NCBI GenBank assembly: GCA_950295325.1
Contig: OX485805.1
Span: forward strand, 10,290,501-10,354,500
Source of the DNA: Polytrichum commune
Lineage: Eukaryota; Streptophyta; Polytrichopsida; Polytrichales; Polytrichaceae
Direction: 5' to 3'
DNA: 64,000 nt
Below are positions 46,368-56,990 of this stretch, piece after piece. The translations under genes were made by a program, and so were the position numbers. Below the pieces are notes generated by a model. That model searched no databases. It was not told the DNA's origin and saw only the letters and a list, made by a program, of their open reading frames with translations. Every line of letters begins with the position of its first letter. Within the stretch, counting starts at the first letter, position 1.

Positions 46368-46413
46368 ATATGTCTATTTCAGCATATAAGGAGCACGAGC
46401 CACCAAGTGTTCA

Positions 46414-46532
46414 AGGTTTCGATCGATCGACCCAAACCTTGAATTCGGGATGGTCAATAAAATACATTTGTTCCATTCCACCAAATGTTAAATGCATTGT
46501 CGACTACTTTGGGTCGATCGACCGAAACTAAT
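46414..46532. repeat. Two palindromes in the gene B leader, E copy 1
   Basis: Copies near 46,417 and 46,509 (AT centres, each with one or two arm changes), corresponding to 19,179 and 19,090 in copy 2. Confidence 0.85.
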
Positions 46533-46555
46533 AGTTTCAATTTTTGGACTTACAG

Positions 46556-49253
46556 ATGGCCCCCAAGAAGAGACCTAGAGAAAGGTTCTTTATGCTCGTG
46601 CCAGACGTAATATGGCAGGAGTATGAAACTGCCCAGGACAACTCATACGTGCCCAAGGATGGGCTTGTCCTTGCGTGGTCAGTTCAGGTTGTAAAGGGCT
46701 CCCAGTTCAAGCTCCTGTTTGTGGTAAAAGTAGGGACCCACAAGAACCACACTTGGACAACGTTGACAGGATGGAAGGTTGCGTCCGTCCAAGCCCTCGG
46801 GGATTATGTGGACGTAATTCTCGAGAACTCCGCCGTGCAGAACGCCCACATGTTCATGCACCAATTCTCCGAGTCATTCGACACCATCTACGCCAAGGAG
46901 ACATGCATGGATCCTGAGACAATTAAACTGGAGGCCATATTCATAGATGGCAATGTAACCAACACGAAGGTTGCAAGTAGGTTCACAAAATTGAAACATG
47001 CTATCACGGTCCTCAACAAGGCGCTGCAAAGCAAAGCCAAAACGCAGCAGCCTATGAGGCGTAAAGCAACGACTGAAGAAGACGCAGGATCGTCCAGACC
47101 CCAAACTTTGAGGAAGCCGCGTCCGGTCCCTGTAGACTCTAGACGGACTAGCACTACATGAACGCCGGCTGACAGCGAGACGCCCACACTGTCCGGAAGC
47201 CGGCAGACGACCCCGTCGAAGAGGGTGAGAGAGTCCTCCGTCATGACCACCGAGCCAGTTTCCCCGGAGCTGTGGATGCCGAAACCTGGCCAAGAGGTGG
47301 ATGCAGGCGAGATACAGAAAATCAATGATAACTTCGAGACGAAGTGCCTGCACTGCTTCTTCATGGGCAGGGACTTCAAGTTCGAGGTGAATATTGCACA
47401 GTGCCACCTTGCGCCACCTGAGAAGTGTGTCCGAGCCACGGAGGACGCCTACATCGACTGGATGGTCGCTCGTATCTTGGGAGGGCAATTCAAAGACGAC
47501 AGGCAGACAATTGTTGTCATGCCCCAAGGTCTGAAGAGAATGCCGACGCCTGAAATGTAGCCGGCAATATGCAAAGGCGACTTCTGGTTGATTGACGGCC
47601 AGCACAGTGTGGAGGCCTCTTAAAAAATCCAGCTGATGACCGAGTGGGACAACCCCAATAACCAAAAAGAGAAGCTAAAGGTGTGGAAGACATTGGTGGT
47701 TTGGTCTGACAACGAGACCGTACTAACCGACATCTCACGCTTCTTCAACATGGGGAACAAGAAGAGGGCGTACCAGGCATCGTGGATTCGGAACATTATG
47801 GCCTCAAGGGAGGTGTGGGAGTTTTACGGCAGGCCCCCCAAGGAAAGGGAGAATGCTAAAGACAAGAACCCCAAATGGGAGGTGAGTATGTTTGGGTCGA
47901 TCGACCCAAACTCTTGCATTGTTTAAACATCCTCGTCAGGTTTATAGTTTGGGTCGATCGACCCAAACTCTTGCATTGTTTACTTTTTCTCGTCTGGTTT
48001 ATAGTTTGGGTCGATCGACCCAAAGTCTTGCATTCGTAGTTTTCTAACGTGTGTTATTTACTTCATGTGCAGGACTTCAAATACCAGATGATCAACAAAT
48101 TCTCCTCGATTGACAACATTTCCCACAAGCAGAAGAAGTACAACGAGCTAAGAGGAGAAATTTATTTTATCACAGCGTCTGACTCCGTGTGGGGGAGATG
48201 GAAGAGTGTTTTCGAGAAACACGAGACGGGGGACCTCATGGATCCCGACACCGGCATGCTCTTCAACCAGACTGTGCGCTTCAAGCAAATGAAGCCTCTG
48301 GTGAGGGAGTTCTTTAGAGCTCTTCAAGGTCTCTCGGAGACAGAGATGGGAAAGGTGGCGTCCCACATTCTCCACGTGCAGCCGACGGCGAAGAGATGTT
48401 GGGTTCACCCGAAGATCGTCTTCACGAAGCCAAAGATCTTCGTCCCTTCATGCTATACCATGAAGGAATGGATGGAGAACAGGAAGAAGAAGGTGACCAT
48501 CGTCCGAAAGCTGTACAAGCTGGTGCCGGAGAAGAAGCTCATAGTGGATGGAGAGGTCGACGAGGCGCACAAGAGGGCATTCAAAGCCAACTACAAGTTC
48601 ACCAGTGCGTCCATGGCGGCACTCATGAGGGAGGCAGGAGACGACTTCCTGAAGTCCAAGCTTGTGAAGGGGGGGAGGAACCGGGCGTTTCCCGAACACT
48701 CCACGCGTGCCTTCTCCAACTTTATAAAGGAGAAGAAGATCGTCAACTTCGAGGGCGACGCCTACTTCAACTTGGTCACCCTCGATCCTCTCAAGATCCA
48801 AGGCTGGCCGGGCCCTGATGCCAGGAAGGCTATCAGGACAAAAGCCGGGGACCGCTTCCCCTTCGGAATGATAGACTTCAGGAACATCCCTGGAGCCTCA
48901 TTCGAGGGGACAATGAGCACCCCATTCTACGAGCCGTTCTTCACAAAGTTTGTGGATTACGGCAGCCCCAAATTCAGGGAGGTCGACGTCTGGCTGTGGA
49001 TTGTCGAGGACAGGAGGGCAGAGTAGGTGTACGAGATCGTGCAGAAATTGCAGCCAGAGTACGCCGTCTCAAAATATCACTACGTTGCTGCACCGGCGGA
49101 GGGGGCGAACAACACGCTGAAAGACAAGAAGACGAAGATCGTCAACGTGCTGTGTTTGTACTTTGTGTACAAAGCTGAGCTGCTTAAGGTGCCAAACCAT
49201 CCCATAGCTAGGATGGAGAAGCTTTTCCAAGTCCAAGAAGGGTTGGGCTCCAG
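46556..49253 (+). pseudogene. Gene B, copy 1: decayed and truncated
   Basis: Starts at ATG 46,556 (MAPKKRPRERFF) in step with copy 2. Exon 1 ends at 47,881, intron 47,882-48,072 has a normal GTGAGT donor and GTGCAG acceptor, and exon 2 starts at 48,073. Stops interrupt it at 47,159-47,161 (TGA), about 47,558 (TAG), about 47,621 (TAA, within the DGQHSVEAS motif region) and 49,024 (TAG). It retains the 10-bp and 20-bp segments deleted from copy 2, so the two copies carry different lesions. Homology ends at about 49,253. On its own this copy cannot make a full product. Confidence 0.82.
47882..48072 (+). other. Intron 1 of gene B copy 1 with three palindromes
   Basis: Palindromes with AT centres near 47,889, 47,948 and 48,006, at about 59-bp spacing. 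Donor and acceptor are canonical, unlike the mutated donor in copy 2. Confidence 0.85.
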
Positions 49254-49255
49254 CC

Positions 49256-50290
49256 AGGAATGCTACGATGTGAGCGGTGAGCAGATCTCGTGAGCAGAAA
49301 ATCAAAATTTAAAACTCCACTTTAAAGAAAGTTAGGACCCTTATGACCGTGGATTTTGCACATATTTCAAGAACATTTCCCAAATTTATTGACAAAAAAA
49401 ACCTATATCCGTGGCGGAGGAACCTATATTGTATTTGCTTCCACCTTCTATTACAAGGTTTGTAGGTTGGGAATGGGTCTCGGATGGTTACATGTTGTCA
49501 TTTGAGGTGGACTAAGTCCCACTTGGAGAAGGCATCGGATCCAAGGCCTCATGGCTGCGGTATCATTTCAAATTGGGTATAAGGTTTAATTTGTAGGTTG
49601 GGAATGGGTCTCGGATGGTTACAGGTTGTCATTTGAGGTGGACTAAGTCCCACTTGGAGAAGGCCTAAGATCCGAGGCCTCATGGCTTGAGCCCCTAAAT
49701 TCTGATTGTGTTTTAAAGTTGGTGGTTTTTTGGTGGGTCTTGGCATTACAAGTGGAGGGGCTACTTTGCAGAAGGCCTCAGATCCGGGGTCTGTTGGCCT
49801 TGGGGTTTGCTGTTTGATTTGAGGTCAAGTTTATGGTTTCAGGTTGAATGAAGGCATGCCATGTTTGGGTTTCATGTTTAGCTACATTCAACCTGACTCC
49901 ATAAATTTGACCTCAAATCAATGGTCTCAATTTGGGTCTCGACATGCCCAATGGCTTAGATTTCATGTTCGGTCTCGGCATGGCCACTTTGGACAAGGCC
50001 TAGGGGTTTTATGTTTGACTTGAATTCAAGTTTATGGTTACCGGTTCAAAGTGGGCATGCCATGTTTGGGTTTCATGCTTAGCTACATTCAAACTAACAC
50101 CATACATTTGACATCAAATCATTGGTTTCTGGTTTAGTGTCGTTGGTGCACACTTTAGCGAACTTGTAGACCATTGTGTAATATAGGTGTGCACAGTGCA
50201 CCTCATATCATTGTTGAACATACTCATGCAAAGATATTAGTAAAGACACTTGAATGCCAAGTTTCAAACAATGGTAGTCAATACAATGAA
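49256..50290. other. Noncoding spacer with diverged direct repeats
   Basis: No gene is supported. A block of about 100 bp (TTGTAGGTTGGGAATGGGTC...) occurs at about 49,460-49,555 and 49,592-49,690. Another (GGCATGCCATGTTTGGGTTT...) occurs at about 49,850 and 50,050. These are old local duplications. Confidence 0.6.
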
Positions 50291-50295
50291 AAAAC

Positions 50296-53200
50296 TCAGC
50301 TCCCATCCGAGGAGTCTTCACGATCAGACTCTAGAGCTTCATTATCACAGAATTCAATACATCTACCTGGATAAGATTTAGGAATAACAGTACGATAAAA
50401 TCCACTAGCTAGTTCAATTGCAGTGTCATTTGCGTAGGAAGGAAGATCCCAAGTTTTTGGAGGACTTGGATAAAACGTAGGGTCACAAAAGAAAGGGCGG
50501 TGACTAGGATAGCTCATTGGTCCATATCTGCAGTTTCCAAAAGCACCATGGTTAGGGCTCCATATTAGATACAACAACGCTCAAAAGTAAAACAAATGTA
50601 TGATAAAATGTTCAACAAACTCACTTACTGAATCGAGACCTCTTCACAATTCTGGGGACCACAAGTACATCGCCCTCGGGGTCCTCACTAATTGCCGTTG
50701 CTCCAGAAGTGACCTCTGGAGCAACACTCGAACGAATCAAGGGTTTAAGTACGGCATGGAAAATGGCCTCATCAGCCTCCAATGCCACAATGTGACGCTC
50801 GATGTTGCGGCACGCATGGATGGAAGATCCTACAATAAAAGAATGACAATAAAATTAGTGTGATTTCTCTGGAACTAACAACAAACAGTTCAAGATGTCA
50901 TATGGAAGATTGAATTAACATACCCGTAGCAGCAGTGCAGTCTAAAATAACATCCCCAGGGGAGGTAGAACTCTGAATTAACATCTGCATTAAAAGAGTA
51001 GACTTCTCTCTTGGACCTCGCCACGGGGTGGGTCCATTCATGAGTTGATCCTCACGAGAGACGAGGTTTTGTAGAATATCATCTCTTGATACATCTACCC
51101 CGTGTCGGTCAAGAGCGGGAACAGGCTGAAATGAGAATTTGGAAGCAGGCTTGCCAGGCATGGTCCTCACCACCAATGTAATACCGAAACGCATAGTCTG
51201 CCATGGTCCCAAAATAATGAACTTCTCAACTGAGAACAATGAACCAACAATATGAGAAAATCAATATGTAGCATTCGTGTCAAACAAAGTTTTAAAATTG
51301 TTAAATAAATTCAGAGTAAATTAAATTAGAGAATTAACTTACAGTGACACCCTGATTAATCGGCGACGTCAGGTGAAGGCGGTTCATACCCCACCACTCC
51401 TTCCGAACTTGAAAACCGAAACACTCACAATATCCGATAATCATGGCTTTTGTAGTCATTCGAAAAGGGTGAAATGAAATGATGGCTCCGGCATCATGCA
51501 AGTGGTTATCTGCAAAATCAAAGATTGGCTGAAGCCACTCGTGAGTTTCTTGATTCCACGCAGGTATCGACGTTGGTGGGTTGGAGATCCCTGGAACGGG
51601 CAAGCCCTCTGGGATATCTGCAAGTATTAAGTCCAGACAGGGCTGGACACCAGTAGTCCCCTTGTAGAATCGCACTTTGCTTTTGGAATGCTGGTCAATA
51701 AACAATCACACCCAGATATCACTTTATATAAGTCTAGTTGGCTTCATTTCAGGTTCGAATCTAACACTTTGAAGCCTCGGCTCTAAGTTCAGATTTCAAG
51801 TGCTCACTTTATATATGTCTACGTGGCCTCATTTCAGGTTAGAATCTAACAATATGAAGCCTCGGCTCTAAATTCATATTTGAAGTGCTCACTTTATATA
51901 TGTCTACGTGGCCTCATTTCAGGTTAGAATCTAACAATATGAAGCCTCGGCTCTAAATTCATATTTGAAGTGCTCACTTTATATATGTCTACGTGGCCTC
52001 ATTTCAGGTTAGAATCTAACAATATGAAGCCTCGACTCTAAATTCATATTTCGGGTGTCACTTTATAAAAGTCTAGTTGGCCTCATTTCAGGTTAGAATC
52101 TAACAATTAGAGGCCTCGGCTCTAAGTTCAGATTTCAGGTGCTCACTTTATGTTATTTTAGCTGGCCTCATTTCAGGTTAGAATCTAACTCTTTGAAAGT
52201 GGCTTTCGGTTTAGATTTCAAGTTCTCACATTATGTGGCTGTCCAATATATGGGTTTCGGGACCGAATCCTTCATTTTCAGGTCAAGAGGGTCACACCCT
52301 GAAGCCTCGGCTTCAAGGTTCAAATTAAAGGTGCTCATTTTATATATATCTAGTTGACCTCATTTCAGGTTAGAATCTAACACTTTGAAGCCTCGGCTCT
52401 AGGTTCATATTTCAACTGCTCATTTTATATATGTTTAGTTGGCCTCATTTCAGGTTAGAATCTAACAATTTGAGCCTTGGCTCTAGGTTCAGATTTCAGG
52501 TGCTCACTTTATATAAGTCTAGTTGGCCTCATTTCAGGTTAGAATCTAACACTTTGAAGCCTCGGTTCTAGTTTGAGATTTAAAGTGGTCACTTTATATA
52601 AGTCTAGTTGGCCTCATTTCAGGTTAGAATATAACACTTTGAAGCCTCGGATCTACTTTGAGATTTCAGGTGCTCGCTTTATATATATCTAGTTGGCCTC
52701 ATTTCAGGTTAGAATCTAACAATTAGAGGCCTCGGCTCTAGGTTCAGATTAAAGGTGCTCACTTTATGTTGTTTTAGTTGGCCTCATTTCAGGTTAGAAT
52801 CTAAGTCTTTGAAAGTGGCCTATAGGCTTAGATATCAGGTTCTCACTTTATGTGGGTGTCCAATATATGGGTTTCGGGACCGAAACCTTCCTTTTGAGGT
52901 CTAGAAGGTCACACCCTGAAGCCTCGGCTTCAAGGTTCAAATTACAGGTGCTCACTTTATATATATCTAGTTGGCCTCATTTCAGGTTATAATCTAAAGC
53001 TTTGAAGCCGAGGCTCTAGGTTCAGATTTCAAGTGCTCTCACTTTATGTTGTTCTAGTTGGCCTCATTTCAGGTTAGAATCGAACACTTTGAAGCCTTGG
53101 CTCTAGGTTGAGATTTCGGGTGCTAACTTTATATATGTCTAGTTGGCCTCATTTCAGGTTAGAATCTAACACTTTGAAGCCTCGGCTCTACTTTGAGATT

Positions 53201-56200
53201 TCAGGTGCTCGCTTTATACATGTATAGTTGGCCTCATTTCAGGTTAGAATCTAACAATTAGAGGCCTCGGCCTAGGTTCAGATTTAAGTTGCTCACTTTA
53301 CGTTGTTTTAGTTGGCCTCATTTCATGTTAGAATCTAGAATTTGAAGGTTGGCTATAGGCTAAGATTTCAGGTTCTCACTCTATGTTGTTTTAGTTGGCC
53401 TCATTTCAGGTTAGAATCTAAGTCTTTGAAAGTGGCCTATAGGCTTAGATATGAGGTTCTCACATTATGTGGCTGTCCAATATATGGGTTTCGGGACCGA
53501 AACCTTCATTTTGAGGTCAAGAGGGTGACATTTTGAAGCCTCGGCTTCAAGGTTCAAATTACAGGAGTTCACTTTATATATAAGTAGTTGGCCTCATTTC
53601 AGGTTATAATCTAGTAACAATTTGAAGCCTCTGCTCTAAGTTCATATATCGGGTGCTCACTTTATATAAGTCTAGTTGGCCACATTTCAGGTCAGAATCA
53701 ACCAATTTGAAGCCTCGGCTCTAGGTTCAGATTTCAAGTGCTCATTTTATATATGTCTAGTTGGCCACATTTCAGGTTAGAATCAAACAATTCAAAACCT
53801 CGGCTCTAGGTTGAGATTTCGGGTGCTAACTTTATATATGTCTAGTTGGCCTCATTTCAGGTTAGAATCTAACACTTTGAAGCCTCGGCTCTAGTTTGAG
53901 ATTTCAAGTGCTCACTTTAAATAAGTCTAGTTGGCCTCATTTCAGGTTAGAATCTAACAATTAGAGGCCTCGGCTCTAGGTTCAGATTTAAGGTGCTTAC
54001 TTTATATAAGTCTAGTTGGCCTCATTTCAGGTTAGAATCTAAGTCTTTGAAAGTGGCCTATAGGCTTAGATATCAGGTTCTCACATTATGTGGATGTCCA
54101 ATATATGGGTTTCGGGACCGAAACCTTCATTTTGAGGTCAAGAGGGTCACATTTTGAAGCCTCGGCTTCAAGGTTCAAATTACAGGAGCTCACTTTATAT
54201 ATATGTAGTTGGCCTCATTTCAGGTTATAATCTAACAATTTGAAGCCTCGGTTCTATGTTGAGGTTTCGGGTGCTCACTTTATATAAATCTAGTTGGCCT
54301 CATTTCAGGTTAGAATCTAACACTTTGAAGCCTCGGCTTCAAGGTTCAAATTACAGGTGCTCGCTTTATATATATCTAGTTTGCCTCATTTCAGGTTATA
54401 ATCTAACAATTTGAAGCCTCTGCTCTAAGTTCATCTATCGGGTGCTCACTTTATATAAGTCTAGCTGGCCTCATTTCAGGTTAGAATCAAACATTTTGAA
54501 GTCTCGGTTCTAGGTTGAGCAAATACTCAAATTTTCTAATTCTACTGGTCACACCATTGGATTGACAAGATTGAAATGCATAAATTTAAAGGAAGAGTAG
54601 TACCTTGAGCATGAATGTTTTCAAGTCGTTGTAGGAAGGGGTGAATTCATCCGTGTCACCGCCAAGAACGTCGTCCAATGAGGAGTTGAGAATGAGCTCT
54701 TCAATATGGATCTCGAGCTCCTCCCCAGATGTCATAATAGGTATTTGACTCAACTGCTCGTAGGACGAGTCGCGTTTTGTGCCTCTAGAAAATGTTGGAG
54801 CATGAGAACCAGATTCATATGTGGGACTTGGAGCAACCGGACTCTTACCTTGTGGCTCCGGAGGGGGGTTCATCTTATTTTTCCCCTTTCTAGTGGACTT
54901 ATCCAACAAATTCTGCACCTTCTCCCGCTCTTTTTGGTTAGCTCTCTCCTCAGCTTCCTTGACCCTCAGCGCTTTCTTTCGGTCCTCTTCAATGCGTCGT
55001 TTCATTGCCTTTGCCCTCTCATTTTCATCTTCTATGGCCTGTAAGTCAACCATTTCAATTCCAGACTCACCTACAGCCTCCCTTGATTTCATGAGCTCAG
55101 TCTCAAAAGAAGGAGTGAAACTTAAAGCGCAATCAAGATACCAGGCACCGCCGGTAAGGTGAGAACTTGTCCACGTGCGTTGTTGAAGAGCTGAGAACAT
55201 GCACGCTGAGTTTGATCTATCAAGCCATGTGTTCAATACAGGAAGGTCATCTTTGGAAATAGCTCCTTTCGCCAAAAGCTCGTACTTAAAGTACCTGTGT
55301 TACGAAATAGCACATAACATTAACATCAACAACTTCCGAACTAGCAAAACACAGAATATGGACTGAACCAATTACTGAAATTAATGAAAAATCCTTAAAG
55401 ATTAGAGACGCACCGAAAAAGAACTCGGCGGACAACTAGGTCAGCTCCGTTAAATCCAACAAACTCGTCACCTTTTTTGAAGGAATTTTGTCCTCTGAAG
55501 TAGGTGCTGAAGGCATGGTCCCATAACTTCATGCAACAGTCTTCGATATACACTGGCAATAACATGGGCTCACTGGCAATACTCATGTTGATAGGAACTC
55601 GGTCTTGACGCATGGTCCCGTCAAAAATGAGACTGGCCTGTTCTAAGATCTGTTAAGCAAGAAAATAAGCATCAGCTGGACCAATTTCTAAATCAAGTCG
55701 ATGAAATAAAGAATGATAGTTGTGTAAATTACATGCCAAAGATGAATTCAATGAACTGAAAATTGAATAGAAGCAGTGGACTTACTCCTGCCCAGAAACA
55801 AGCCTTTGCCAAGAAATTTATCTTCGTTGATAGGCTTGGGAGGTAGCTTTCGGGCCTCGCGAGTGGAAGCAGATGAATTAAAGTACTCTAGCCATTTTAT
55901 TTTCATTGCCGGAGACGCCCTTGAAGTTGCAATGAGCTGCAACTTCTCTAAGTTGAGGTCCGGGGAAAGTGAGTTTAACGTGTAATGTCGCTCAATCTGA
56001 AAGACAGAGCTCTTGTGATTTCCTCAGTCAAACGGATAAGCTTAAAAGATTGATATGGACAAAGGATCAGGGTGCGTACCTCACGTAGCCAACCGTCGGT
56101 AAGCTCCGGGTTTGCCACAGCAACCAATTTTCCCATTTTCATGTGAAGTGTCACAGATCTCTTTTCAACTGCGGCTTTCATCACAGCCGCCTTGTCAGCA

Positions 56201-56272
56201 GGGGAGACTTCTCCTTCTGATTGCTCCACAAGCTAACGTGCACCCTCGTCCGCAGCGAGACCCAGCTCATGC
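50296..56272 (-). CDS. Gene D: multi-exon gene for a DNA-amino (N4/N6) methyltransferase-like protein, possibly broken
   Basis: Eight exons fit GT-AG splicing in one frame: 56,272-56,080; 55,996-55,786; 55,642-55,414; 55,293-54,604; 51,690-51,351; 51,229-50,924; 50,829-50,625; 50,527-50,296 (stop), about 800 residues. The exon at 55,293-54,604 has a Lys/Glu-rich coiled-coil-like stretch. Exon 5 holds LDLILADIPEGLPVPG at the position of motif IV (usually DPPY or similar). Exon 6 holds PWRGPREKSTLLMQML and PGDVILDCTAATG, completed by GSSIHACRNIERHIVALEAD in exon 7: the SAM-binding motif I. Motif IV before motif I is the beta-class order. The DIPE in place of DPPY makes catalysis uncertain. An in-frame TAG near 56,235-56,240 in the first exon, and no start codon before it, suggest the 5' part is broken or lies further upstream. 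Confidence 0.7.
51716..54520. repeat. Tandem array in the large intron of gene D
   Basis: Units of about 86 bp built on GGCCTCATTTCAGGTTAGAA, then TCTAAC, TTTGAAGCCTCGGCTCTA and TGCTCACTTTATATA. A marker subunit (CAATATATGGGTTTCGGGAC) recurs near 52,241, 52,857, 53,476 and 54,087, giving a higher-order period of about 615 bp. The array fills the intron between exons 4 and 5. Confidence 0.9.
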
Positions 56273-56389
56273 TGCACAAAGAGAGAACAAGAACGAGGAA
56301 ACCAAATTTTGAAATGAAAATGAAATTAATAAGTTGGACAAGATGTCTTGGACCAAAGAAATGAACTAGAGCTAGACAAATGAGAGCAC

Positions 56390-56985
56390 CTGAAATCTGA
56401 ACCTAGAGCCGAGGCTTCACATTGTTAGAATCTAACCTGAAATGAGGCCATCAAATCCAAAACATTAAGTGAGACCTGAAATCTGAACCTATATCCAGGG
56501 CTTCAATGTGTTAGATTCTAACCTGAAATGAGGCCAACTAGATTTATATAAAGTGAGCACCCGAAACCTCAACATAGAACCAAGGCTTCAAATTGTTAGA
56601 TTATAACATGAAATGAGGCCAACTACATATATATAAAGTGAGCTCCTGTAATTTGAACCTTGAAGCCGAGGCTTCAAAATGTGACCCTCTTGACCTCAAA
56701 ATGAAGGTTTCGGTCCCGAAACCCATATATTGGACATCCACATAATGTGAGAACCTGATATCTAAGCCTATAGGCCACTTTCAAAGACTTAGATTCTAAC
56801 CTGAAATGAAGCTAATTAAACCAACATAAAGTGAGCATGTGAAAAATCAAACTAGAGCCGAGGCTTCAAAGTGTTAGATTCTAACCTGAAATGAGGCCAT
56901 CCAAACCAACATAAAGTAAGCACCCGAATTCTCATACTAGAGCCTAGGCTTCAAAATGTTAGATTCTAACTTGAAATGTGGCAAC
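56390..56985. repeat. Tandem array upstream of gene D, proximal part
   Basis: Same repeat family as 51,716-54,520 but in the opposite orientation (GTTAGATTCTAACCTGAAAT on the + strand). Interrupted at 56,990 by element X. Confidence 0.9.
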
Positions 56986-56990
56986 TAGAC

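Larger units (their letters stand above)
46368..49255 (+). mobile_element. Element E copy 1, right segment (truncated)
   Basis: Resumes the copy 1 sequence interrupted at 11,540: GTCTATTTCAGCA at 46,372 matches 19,246-19,233 of copy 2 on the opposite strand. Homology to gene B and its leader continues to about 49,253 and then stops in the middle of exon 2. The rest of gene B, gene C and the far terminus are absent, so copy 1 was truncated here by deletion or rearrangement. Confidence 0.85.

Noticed and set aside
51334-51705. Separate small gene of 123 codons
   Set aside because: Splice signals and methyltransferase motif continuity show it is an exon of gene D.
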